From positions 18,184,589-18,248,588 of the forward strand of contig OZ038320.1 in assembly GCA_964035795.1 (NCBI GenBank): a DNA stretch of 64,000 nt, written 5' to 3'. The translations under genes were made by a program, and so were the position numbers. This document shows positions 24,581 through 34,967 of this stretch, in pieces. Position 1 is the first letter of the stretch, and each line of letters begins with the position of its first letter. The stretch is from Pterobdella sp. o SKG-2022. Its lineage: Eukaryota > Annelida > Clitellata > Hirudinida > Piscicolidae. The notes below the pieces were generated by a model, which searched no databases, was not told the DNA's origin, and saw only the letters and a list, made by a program, of their open reading frames with translations.

Positions 24581-25009
24581 GCTTATTATTTATTAAATGC
24601 TATTAGTTAGATACACTGTTTAATACAATGTAGTTGTTGTAGTTTTAAAAGATGGCGTTGAAAAAACTGAGTTTTAAAAACACTACAGTAAGTGCAAAAG
24701 TTTTTTGAGTCAAAGGATTGTAAATGCTGAAAACCGCAAAATGATGTGTAAAGAAAGCATCCCCACTCTGTGATACTACCTTGTACACATTTTTCCAAAA
24801 CTTTTAAAGCGAGGAGTGTGTCTTTTAGCTATATGCACATTGGTAGATGGTTAAGAGTCATTCTTGTAACTACGAGCAAACAAACAAAAACAAACAGTTG
24901 TTTCAAGAATTCAAACTCTCGTTTTTATCAGCATCAGTTCTTGTTTTTGTTGGGCCAGAAACAACTTTATTTAGTATTTTTTTCACTAGCATTATTATCA
25001 CTGTATCTG

Positions 25010-25115
25010 ATTTGAGCTCGTGATGGACCTGCATTTAGCACCTATTTCATAATGTTTTCGCTACAGTAAATTTGTTTATAATAAAAAGCCTTTTATAAAT
25101 ACCACATTACATTAC
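25010..25115 (+). mobile_element. tRNA-derived SINE, 5'-truncated copy
   Basis: The plus strand carries the SINE body TTTAGCACC...GTTTTCGCTACAGTAAATTTGT...AAAAGCCTTTTATAAATACC, ending in ACATTACATTAC. This matches, in opposite orientation, the body and tail of the fuller copy at 26005-26183. The tRNA-like head is lost apart from a B-box-like remnant near 25013. Loss of the 5' end fits target-primed reverse transcription. Confidence 0.65.
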
Positions 25116-26004
25116 CTTTTTCCACAAAACTAAACTTATATGTGCTTCGAGGATCGTTTTGAAACAAATTTTTTTTCTCTATACATTACCCCTCTAACAT
25201 TATTTTATATGTCCTGCTTTTTCATTAGTATGCTGACGAAAGCGAGCGGCTCCGCGGTAAAATTAGCCTCTTAATTGTGATTGGCTGTTTAATAAAAGTC
25301 TTAGTTCATAAAAATATTTCAAATCATAAAAAGTTCAAAGTCTAGCCATATTCATAATAAGCATAGAAATAGAGAATTTGAGTTCAACTGTACGGTTTTT
25401 TCTTGCAAGTTCAACCCCATGAGGCAGAAACATCAAAATTGTTAACCTCATCTTCAACAAACTATTTTTAAATAACTTCATTTTCAACAATCTCATCTTC
25501 AAGGAACTTTTTTAAATACTTTTGTGCGTTTTGTGTTTAACTGTAAAATTTTTACGCGCATGCGATTTAAGGGTTATCCTCCTAAATATTTTACCTTTGA
25601 CGAAATGACACTAATGGAATCTCTTACCCTGCATCTTACTTCTAGTAAAATAATTAGTTATTTTCTGTTTTTCTGGTTTTTAGCAGTTAACTGAAATTGA
25701 ACTCTAAAAAAAGCGAAATGCCTTCTTTTGCAGCCAATCGTTTCTATCTAAATAAAATCTTTCTTTTTGTGGCAACCTTTTACCGCACTACTCTACCGAT
25801 ATTTTTTCAATTCAAAATTTTGAGTGTCACTCGACTTAATTCGCAATTTTACTTGTTCCATCTCCCAAATAATACAATCCTTCAAGCTCCACATACAAAC
25901 CATAATGGAAAAAAAAATTTTTTAATCAAAATACTCTTAAAGCTTTTACTATCGCAATGGTCCATTCAGGTTGGACTACTATAACTCTTCCTTCTGTGGA
26001 CTGC

Positions 26005-26183
26005 TAATGTAATGTAATGCGGTATTTATGAAAAGCTTTTCCTTATAGATCAAAGCGCTTGCTACAAATTTAATCTAGCGAAAACACACTGTGGAACAGG
26101 TGCTAATTGTCGGCCCACGCGGGATCGAGCCCGGTAATTTTAGCTAATTGTCTAATGCTCAACCATTGAGCTATAGAGGCCGA
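26005..26183 (-). mobile_element. tRNA-derived SINE, apparently full length
   Basis: On the minus strand from 26183: a tRNA-like head with acceptor-like ends TCGGCC/GGCCGA (26178-26183 and 26110-26115), a D-arm and A box TATAGCTCAATGGTTGAGC with a perfect GCTC/GAGC stem, and B box GGGCTCGATCCC. Anticodon and T stems are imperfect, so it is not a working tRNA. The body TTAGCACCTGTTCCACAG...GTTTTCGCTAG...AAAAGCTTTTCATAAATACC follows, and the tail is CATTACATTACATTA. Head, unique body and simple pentanucleotide tail are the classic SINE layout. A mobilising LINE with the same tail was not seen in this window. Confidence 0.7.
26110..26183 (-). tRNA. tRNA-like SINE head (probable pseudogene)
   Basis: A 74 nt tRNA-like fold: paired acceptor ends, intact D stem, A and B boxes present. 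The anticodon stem has mismatches and position 33 is not T; the anticodon position would read ATT. It is continuous with the SINE body, so it should be read as an internal pol III promoter and not as a decoding tRNA. Confidence 0.35.
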
Positions 26184-26190
26184 CTGCTGA

Positions 26191-27000
26191 ACTATTTTTT
26201 CTCATACTTCAATCCCTCCAAAACCACACAGCTAAAACGATTTTTTATACCGATTACTCCAGCTTGTCATTGTGTTGATCTTATGCATTAGCTAACAGTT
26301 GCTCAAAAGTTTCTTTGGTTCATTTCTCGTTTTATCAAGCTTATTCAAACTGCTTATCACCTTGCCTCACAAACTTTTGTATACTTTCAAAAATTCACTT
26401 AAACAGTAGACTTCTTCATTTATAACTTTTCATAAACATTAAGCACTTCTAAAGCCAATTTTGCTTTTGATTAAGCGTTACAGAAATTTGATTAATAAAA
26501 ATAACTAAACGATACCTTTAATAAAAATTTTATTTTTGTTTTTAAATCCACAATAAATTATTTTAAATAGTTAATACCATAGATTAATAAAAATTGTATT
26601 GGGAATTTTTTAAATAAAATTTTGAAGCCCTCGTTTTTAAACAAAATTCTATCAATACCTTAACTGTCATTTTGAACTTAAAAACTAAGTGTTGAAACTA
26701 ATGTTTATTCTAAGACATTAACATTTGTTTTATTTATTTCTATTTATTTTTAATCTTTTCATTTTGCTCATTGTTAGTCTATCTGGGAAAGTAATGCCAC
26801 AAACTTGTTGAACAAATTTTGTTAATCTGTGCATAGAAACCACTGGTTCTGAGTAATAACATTTTATTTATTTATATTCTAAAATACTTTTTTAGTTTGA
26901 AAGCCCCTATTTAATGCTTCTATGTTCCAATTTTATTTTCAAGTTCATATGTCAAAGTAGGAGATTTTTTTAAGGTTTTGTAACGAAAAACATCAAATAA
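26191..27000. other. Intergenic or intronic AT-rich DNA
   Basis: No gene or repeat recognised. If the signal-peptide exon belongs to the eglin-like gene, this is intron. Confidence 0.35.
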
Positions 27001-27016
27001 GAGGAATTTTTAATAC

Positions 27017-27178
27017 ATTTATTGAGAAGCAAAAGCTAAAATTTTTGATAAGTTTAGTCTCATCATAAAACTTTAGCGAAAAATTTTTTTAAATAAGTTT
27101 ATTAAAAGCGAAAAAGCTATAATTTTCAATAAGTTTAGCCTTCATAAAACTTATCGAGAATTATAGCTTTTTTGCTTC
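27017..27178. repeat. Foldback repeat upstream of the eglin-like exon
   Basis: The arms AAAAGCTATAATTTTCAATAAGTTTA and its partner TAAAACTTATCGAGAATTATAGCTTTT (27108-27175) form a long hairpin. A diverged extra copy of the left arm lies at 27017-27095. A short AAT run follows at about 27268-27290. Confidence 0.55.
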
Positions 27179-27370
27179 AAATGTATGTATTGACAAAATC
27201 TCTTAGCTTCACGTAAAAGTTTCGGAAAATTAACTATTGAAAAGACATCAAGAAGTCTCCAAAAAGATTTTAATAATAATAATAATAATAACTATTTATT
27301 TAGCGCCAAGGCAAGCAACTCAGGCGCCCAAATTTTAAATTCATCTTCAACCACACAAACAGGCTCTACC

Positions 27371-27805
27371 ATGATAGCATTCAAACAAGGTTACAAGCAT
27401 TTTCAAAAGAGTTTCAAAGGACTGCTTGGTAAGTCCGTGAAGGAAGTCAAAGAATTACTGTCAGCTGAGGTCGGAAATGTTGAATTCGCACTCTTTAATG
27501 AAAACGATAAAGACAAAGATATGCTGGAATTTTATTTTGGTAAAATTCTTATAGTAAAGAGAGGAAATAAAGTGGTAGAAGACCCAAGTTTAGAAGGCCA
27601 AGAGCCTGACTTGTCTAAATGCTCATACCTTGATGGAACTTCTTACGAGACTGCTGAGAAAAACATCAAAAAATGTTTTCCTCAACTAAAAGTGGTAAAC
27701 TTTTTAAAGGGATCGAAGCCTCCAAAAACAAACGGAGAGCATGTGTTGATTGAAGTTGATGAGAACAACAATGTTGTCAACCCACCCGTCTACAAGATGG
27801 CTTGA
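27371..27805 (+). CDS. Two-domain eglin / potato inhibitor I-like serine protease inhibitor
   Basis: A 144-codon frame from the ATG; coding probably begins at the acceptor 27363 as an exon joined to an upstream signal exon. Two tandem copies of the eglin (inhibitor family I13) pattern are visible. Domain 1 (about residues 7-72): FKGLLGKSVKEVKELL, then GKILIVKRGNKVV. Domain 2 (about 83-142): LDGTSYETAEKNIKKCFPQL, FLKGSKPP, EHVLIEVDENNNVVNPPVYK. The helix G(K)(T/S)...A/V...I and the strand ending in VDENNNVV are the family hallmarks. Aligned by eye to eglin, the domain 2 loop places Lys at P1 and domain 1 places Met; both lack the loop-supporting Arg pair. Cysteines occur only in domain 2 and the linker. 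Such proteins inhibit subtilisin/chymotrypsin-like proteases. Poly(A) signals lie at 27854 (ATTAAA) and 27910 (AATAAA). The family match is by pattern only. Confidence 0.7.
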   Translation: MIAFKQGYKHFQKSFKGLLGKSVKEVKELLSAEVGNVEFALFNENDKDKDMLEFYFGKILIVKRGNKVVEDPSLEGQEPDLSKCSYLDGTSYETAEKNIKKCFPQLKVVNFLKGSKPPKTNGEHVLIEVDENNNVVNPPVYKMA

Positions 27806-27915
27806 ACCTCCAACTATACGCTCAGCTGACAAATTTCTATGTTAAAAATGAATATTAAACACTATTTTGTCTTTCAAAATTGCATTCACTCAAATTTTAA
27901 AATTATTCAAATAAA

Positions 27916-30900
27916 TGAACTTGCTTGTATATTTCATTTTCTTGGAGACAGTTCTCAGAACTATCTTTGTATGACCCATTAAGCCCTTTTCATTGTTTCG
28001 AGAAAAGTTTAAACTTGAAGACGACCATTTCAAGTGAATGCCTTCATGACGAAAATGAAAATTTTTTGATGTTTGAACTTTTGTGAATAAATTTTTGTCT
28101 CATTTAAATGATTTATTGTTTCAATCCTCAAGTAACAAATTAGAATCAAGCTCAAAAAGAGATCATATAATTTTGTTTCGAAACCTTCACCATTTCAATT
28201 GAAAAAATGTTAGTTAGTTTTATATAATCTACCTCATAATATTTCAGAAGCAATTATTGTGGCATCTTGCATGTGGTAAATATATTGCATCCGGATCTTA
28301 AGGTCCTTCATTACAAAACTTATTAAGATGTGATTTGAAATTGCTAAAATTTATACCGTATGAGATTGCTTCAAAAAATATTTTTAGAGATTATTTGTGC
28401 ATTTTTGATTATGATTCTCTGGCAAAAAAAGTTTGATCTTCAAGAAAAAGAAATTTTTATAAGCTCAAATCATTAATAGATTTTGGATTCATTAAAAGCT
28501 TCAAAGGATGAGGGGTTTAGCAAAAGTTCGATGAAAAAATAAAGAAATTATTTGAATATTGAAAATATTCGTTTTTAAGATTTGCAATTTCCAAAAAACA
28601 AAATAAAAACTGCACATAAAAACACTGAAAAATAAAACAGTTTTTTCTAAAAAAAAATTTTTTTCAATTTTATTTCATATATTAAACAGTTGAGTCAAAG
28701 TTTAAGCCTACCGTAAGCTTTGTAATTCAAAATCACCAAAAGGTTTATTCAAAAGTTGCTTTTCATTGTCAACGTAGTTTTATCAATTGGATTTATTATT
28801 TAAAAAAGATACCACAGAAACTATTTTCAGCCATTTAAAATGTTAACACAGTTTTGGAAACGAATAAATTACAACTAAAAAATAAAAGTTTGAATTGATT
28901 TCCAAGTTTTGCGCATGAATGATTGTTTTAAATTATAAATTCATATTTTAATAAAAAGATTTTATAGATATAATTATTCACGTTTTAAAAACTTTGCTAT
29001 GAAATAGTGAAGCTTGCAATCGATCCCATCAAATAACTGCACTCTGCTAATCTTTAAAAGTTTCTAAACATTTAATTAGATTCAGAAAAATAAAATTTTC
29101 TTCATAATCAATTGTTATTTACAAAGTTCATTTATTTTATGGTGACAAACGAATACATCTCCTAATAAAACGTTTAAAAACAATATGATTTAATAAAGCA
29201 AAAGTTAAACTCATCATTTCTATTTAAAAAGTTGTATGAATGAAAGAGTTTAATGCATCTAGCAAGTTTTATTTATTGAAATTGGTTTGCATTAAAAACC
29301 AACTAATTCTCCGCATTAGACTTTTTCAAATATTAAAGATATGAAATATTGAACCTTTTTATATATCCTTTAATTTGACAAGTAAGATACTCAGAGAAAA
29401 CGATAAATTTAAATTATTGTTTATAATTTTATTTTAATCAAACGGTGTTTTGGTGTGCCAATGTTGTATGGTACGTTGAAGAAATAAAATATCCCTGAAA
29501 CTTTGCTCGGAGGGTAATTCAAGTGATGAAGAATGCTAACTATAGTATTATTACATTCATATAACTTGCTGGTTTTCCTGATTGAAACTCACGGTGTTAA
29601 ATGCCACTACAAACTAAATTATTGAAATCAAAAAGCTTTATTATTTGGATGGCAATTAAACATTTGCTTTTAAAAAATAGTTTGATTTTTTGTGAAAATA
29701 GGATTAGGAATAAATTTTTAATCTGTATTCATTTTAAAAATGAATCGTATAATAAATAAAACATTTTGAAACCCATTCAAAAAGCCTATATTTTTAAAAG
29801 CACATCAAATTTATCACATTTTTATTTCAATAGCTTAACTAAAAAATATTTCGATTAAGCTTAAATTTATTAAAATCAAAGTTTAAATTTCAATGAAATT
29901 CAAACATATTCACGGCGGTACACAAATATATCTTCGGTGTCCTCAAAGATGTGCCCTTATAGTTGAGAATACAGTTGATTGGAAAGCCTTTTAGAAATTT
30001 GTTTTGCTTAATAAATACTCAATGTTTGTTTTTCATAAGATTTCATAATAAATGTTTTCCAATTTTCCCACATTAAATAGAATTTTTTAGCGAATTTTTA
30101 AGCTTTAACCACAATGAAGTTTCACTGTGTGAAACATTATAAAATTTAATCACTATATTATATTCGTAGTTAAGAAGATAAGGATTCAAATTATATATCT
30201 TTATACTGTACTTAAAATTCTTTTTTTCTTATTTGTTTTTCTTAAATAAATAAAATAAAAAAATAAATATTGTATATTTCCATAGGGTGGCCAATTGAAA
30301 ATTATTCCTTAAATTGTGTCAAGTCTAGTACATAGTGATTTGTCACTTGCAAACAACAAAACAACCAAAGGTTTTCGATGTAATTTCACATTTGTGCTCT
30401 ATTCTTTCCATTCTTTTGCTTTATTTAAAAGTATACTCAAAACATATTCTTCTCAAAATTACTATGTGAATATATTTTCACTGAGCATGGTCACGAGCTT
30501 TTTTAATAAAATAATCAAAAATTAAGGTTTCATGTAGTGCAGTTTCATATCATCCAAGTTTTATAGATTAATGGCATTATTTTATACAGGAAATTTTATA
30601 TTAGTTTGCACCAGCCTTAGAATTAATTTTTTATTCACTTTTCTATCGCACCGAAGGAGAAATAATAATATTTATTTCAGCCACCTCTGAGTTTATGTTC
30701 ATTTTCTTTGTCCCAGAAGTTGATTCGGTTGAAACTATATTGTTTATAAAATTGTTTGTTTATCCCTCGTATCTCGTTTAAATATTCAACAATGTAACTT
30801 ATTTTTTAACTTAGCCTTAATTCATTTTATGTGGATGTTCTCAATTTTATAACGGTATTAGTGTTAAGTATTAAAAATTTTATACGGGAACATGTATGAC

Positions 30901-32960
30901 TAACGATTTTTCAATTAATTTGTATTGTAGTTTCTTGATTTATTTCCTATTGAAAATCTCCCACATTTTGTAACTTTTAATGAACTATCTATTTAAAAAC
31001 ATGTTTTGTGCTTTGAAATAATTTTTAGATTATCTATGCTCTAATACTTATTTCCATATTCAACTTATCTCAAGCGTTTCCATCATATTTCAGTCATTAG
31101 AAAAACATTTAATGCCATTTCCTTGTAGTATAAATCAAAAAGCCATAAATCAGATAAAGTGATAGAAGATATCACTTAAACAAATAGAACAATTGTCTAT
31201 TTTATACAAACCCGGTATATTGTATACATTATAGGATATACAATACAAATTTTCTAAATAGTGAAGTTTTGATGGACGATTAAGGGTCGTAAATTAAACC
31301 CCATGACTCCCAGTCACTCTAATTTGCCTGCTTCATTTACTGCTGAAATTTCACATTGAATTCACCAGCGTGGTCTACAACCATTTAAAAGATTTATTTT
31401 ATTTTGCACTCAAGATTTTTTGAATTTATAAATTGGAACATCACTTGAGCTGATAATCAAGTTATAGTTTCAATTAGATAGAGGATGTCTCAAATGTTTA
31501 CTCCTATTATCCATTGACGTTATCGTAATGTAAGTTGTAAAAATACTTTCAAGAAAAAAATCGATGCAACGTCTCGACTATTTTTAAAATAGAAACAACT
31601 TGAAAGACGGCTTTTAGAATAGAATGATAGCTTATGTGTTTTAGAGAGTATTGAGTTTCAAAAGAACTTGCTAAAGGTTTTGATGATGGGTATATAAATG
31701 GATAGAGAGATAAATTTCATCACTGTTATACACAAACTGATTTGTCTTACCTTTTATCTTATATATCAAAGATTTATAAATAAATAAGTTTAATCAAGGT
31801 TTTGTTTTGAAACTTCTTCAAATCTCTTCTAATATTTATTTGTTAAGTTAAAACACTAAGTGTAGTTGTGAGGGCATTAAATAATAATAAATATAACTAC
31901 TGTTTAAAAATATTCATTGTTGATGAAAAAGCCAAAAAGCAATCTTTAACTAGCTTTCACATTAATAGAGAACACAAAAAATATTAATCCTTAACTTATT
32001 TTTTATTACCAACAAAGAATTACTCCCTATTACTCGATAATAAATTTTTAATAAGCAAAATCAAAAAAATATTTAGGAAAGTTTAAACAAGCCTTCAATT
32101 AAGTTTCATCGTTATTGTTATGCTTGCAAATCAATAAAATGCGTTTCAAGTGGTCTAAAAATAAATTTGAATATTGCACTAGGGATGATTGCGGTATTGC
32201 TTATAACTCTAATGGTTACGTAATGTCTAAGCTGTACTAAAACTTTCCATTTTTTCCTGTTTTGTGATTGTGCTTACTAAATAATATTGATTAATATATC
32301 TGAAACTGATGATTTTTATTATAAAAGTTTGTTTGATTATCAGAGATTTCAGAAAATAGTTCATTTCAGCAATTTTTATTATTTGCAATTTGCAAGTAAA
32401 TTTTAATTCAGCTTTTAATTTGAATCTTTAATTGTTTATTAGAAATTAATAAAACGAGGAACAACAATAACTGAACTAACATAAAATTAAAACTAAACAA
32501 AAGTATATTATGGTATATTAAAGCAGATTTTACATCAAGCTGTTGTCGAATCTTTGTTTAAAATTTTTAAAAATGTTCATTGTCTTCTTAAAAATTATTT
32601 GCTTGTACGCATCATGCACATACGTCCTAACACCATCATATAAATTCTAATGAAAATCAAGAAACCTTGAAAACAACCAAAACAATTATATTTAATAAAT
32701 AGTGAATTTTGTTTTTCTAAAACAAGAACAGAACGAAGAAGACAGAATTGATTATGCAATGAGTAACAAGCACCATTGAGAGTTTCGCCCACGCATGTTT
32801 GGTGCCAAAATAGCAAGCACACACAAACATTCCAAACAAAAACTTAAACAAACCAACCAAAACTCATGAAACAAACACACACAAAGCCACAAACACACTT
32901 ACCTAAAACTTTTCTTTATATATTTCTATGTAACCTGGTTTATATAATGCCTTTCAGCCC
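27916..32960. other. 5 kb AT-rich intergenic stretch, no gene seen
   Basis: I find no conserved exon, tRNA, LINE motif or long tandem repeat here. Open frames are short and look random. Confidence 0.5.
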
Positions 32961-32970
32961 ATACACTCTA

Positions 32971-33020
32971 TGATTGGTTGACACGAATTCGACAGCCAAT
33001 CATATCCTTTCACCTATATA
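32971..33020 (+). promoter_or_regulatory. Candidate promoter of the TIS11-type gene (paired CCAAT boxes and TATA-like motif)
   Basis: A reverse CCAAT (TGATTGGTTG, 32971-32980) and a forward CCAAT (CAGCCAATCAT, 32993-33003) face each other, followed by TATATA at 33015-33020. The patch is less AT-rich than its surroundings. It is about 770 bp before the ATG, implying a long 5' UTR or a 5' UTR intron. Inference from motifs only. Confidence 0.4.
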
Positions 33021-33788
33021 CACTACCCACTTTTTTTTTCGCATATAAGCTGTTGCGAAAAACTTAAATCTAGTTTTGTTTTTCATGTTGAAAGTCGTCG
33101 GGTGGGTGATTTTTACAAATAAAATATCAATGTTAAATAATTCGTTGGTATTTACTGTTAAGTTAATGTATATGTGCAATAATATCACACACCTTCGCCG
33201 AACAAGCTGCACTGACCTCTTTTCGATTTTTTGTCGTATTCAGTTCGTCTGTAAGCTAAGTTCAAGATTTATATCATTTATTCTAGTCTCATTTTACTTA
33301 TTCAATAATTTTTTTTTCATAATTGAATATAAAATCGAATCGAGGTTGAATATTTCTTTTCATGCCTTTGAGTTATAGTTTAAATGTTTGAAATCCCTAA
33401 AGATGGTTTCTACTGGCATTTTTGTACTGGAAAAAATCAATCAATATAATGTTGTGATTCGAGTTGGGTAATTTGTTAAAATATTGAGGTAGACTTCTGG
33501 AGTATCTGGTTGTAAATCAACCTTTTGAGAAAATATTTTAACTTTTTAGCAAATAACTTGCTTTGATAAATAGTTTTCTTTTATATGCTTGGTTGTCGTA
33601 TAGTTTTTCTCTGATAAAATAATGACGTTCGGGTTGGACATATCGAATTTTTACGCTGTACGCAATCACGTCTATTGGATTCGGATAGCGTTATTATTAA
33701 CAGCGTGGACTATTAATAACCTTTCGAGAATATTCAGTAATACATGGTATCTAAAGTTTTTTACAAACCATCGCAGTTCCTAGCTTAA

Positions 33789-34967
33789 ATGAATCAAAAC
33801 TTCTCAACAACTAATTACTTCTCGTCCACCCAATATTTTCCGTCAAGTAGAAGTATATCACAAAGTTCTTCTACCAACTCTGCAACACCCACGTCTATAG
33901 CTCCCAGTCCCACGAAGGCGGACGATGCTGACAGATTCAAGACAGAAATTTGTCGTTCTTGGTCAGAGTTTGGAAAATGCAAATACGCTGCAAGGTTGTC
34001 GTTTTTTAGTGAATGTTTGAGTTAAATTTTAGTTTTTCAGTTCTTATGCCTTCTGGGTTATTCAAACTTGAATTCATTCTAGACGCCTGTAACTTTTACA
34101 CGCACATTTTTTGATATTTTTGTTCTTCATTGGTATGGTTTCATGTTTTTAGTTATGTAAATAATTCTTTTTTTTTCAAGATGCAAGTTCGCCCACGGTA
34201 CGGCAGAATTGAGAGAAGTAGCTAGACATCCACGGTTAGATTATTTGGCATTACATCAACATAATAAACTAAAGTTTTTGTGATTTTACCGCAAAATACT
34301 CGTTTTTATTTTGGAATTGTGATTCACTTTCCCAGTGATTTAGAATTTTTGTTACTCAATGTTCAAATACTTACAGTTATAAGACTGCAAAATGCAAACA
34401 TTTTCACTCTATGGAAGTTGCAGGTGAGTTATTCCTTTAAACAAACTGAAGCTTGTTTTTTTAAACAAAATATAAATTTATTTACAATAGCAGCATATTT
34501 ATGGATTATTTTCAATGTCCCATAACTTTGAAATTTTTGAACTACCAGCTACCTGTTCTTATGGATCAAGATGTCATTTCATACATGGAGAAAAAGACAA
34601 GCTTGGCGCTCAAAGCAACAACAGCCTCAACAAAAATAACAGTTACACAAAAGAATATTTGTTGTCAGCTTTAAATGTTCCCAATAACAGTTACTACAGC
34701 AGTAGCTTAAACAGTGATTATAGTACTAGCAGTAATGGCAGTGGTGGATTTTTGAAGGATGATAGACAAGATTCAGGAGGCAGGTATAATACAAAGGATT
34801 TGACTGAAAAATTTGAAAAAATGGAAATTGGTCATTGGGGCGATGTGGAAACAAATTCTGACAACGTGATGGATATGAACAACACCAATTACATTTACTC
34901 TCAGTGCCAGCTGCAACTTTTGAAACAGCTATTGCATATCCAACAATACAAATGCCAACTCTTCTAA
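33789..34967 (+). CDS. ZFP36L: TIS11 / tristetraprolin-type tandem CCCH zinc-finger protein, 4 exons
   Basis: Members bind AU-rich elements in mRNA 3' UTRs and recruit deadenylases. Exons 33789-33994, 34181-34234, 34377-34423 and 34549-34967 join in phase, giving 241 residues. The N-terminus is Ser/Thr-rich. Finger 1: leader RFKTEIC, C55-X8-C64-X5-C70-X3-H74. The 18-residue linker between H74 and C93 (containing ELREVARHPRYKT) is the family length. Finger 2: C93-X11-C105-X5-C111-X3-H115, ending CSYGSRCHFIHG. The family rule for finger 2 is C-X8-C, so three extra residues sit around the exon 3/4 junction (A102-A103). The leader is YKTAKC where the family has YKTELC. The remainder is Asn/Ser-rich. 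The C-terminus beyond about residue 200 is uncertain: a possible acceptor (ACTCTCAG) lies at about 34895-34902, and an alternative frame there reads VPAATFETAIAYP. Confidence 0.93.

Noticed and set aside
25010..26183. DNA transposon with terminal inverted repeats
   Set aside because: The inverted parts are two SINE copies of unequal length; the interior has no transposase and the outer ends differ.
26110..26183. Functional tRNA gene
   Set aside because: Anticodon and T stems are mismatched, position 33 is not T, and the sequence runs straight into a SINE body.
27017..27178. CRISPR-like or regulatory array
   Set aside because: Only a hairpin with one diverged extra arm; the organism is an animal.
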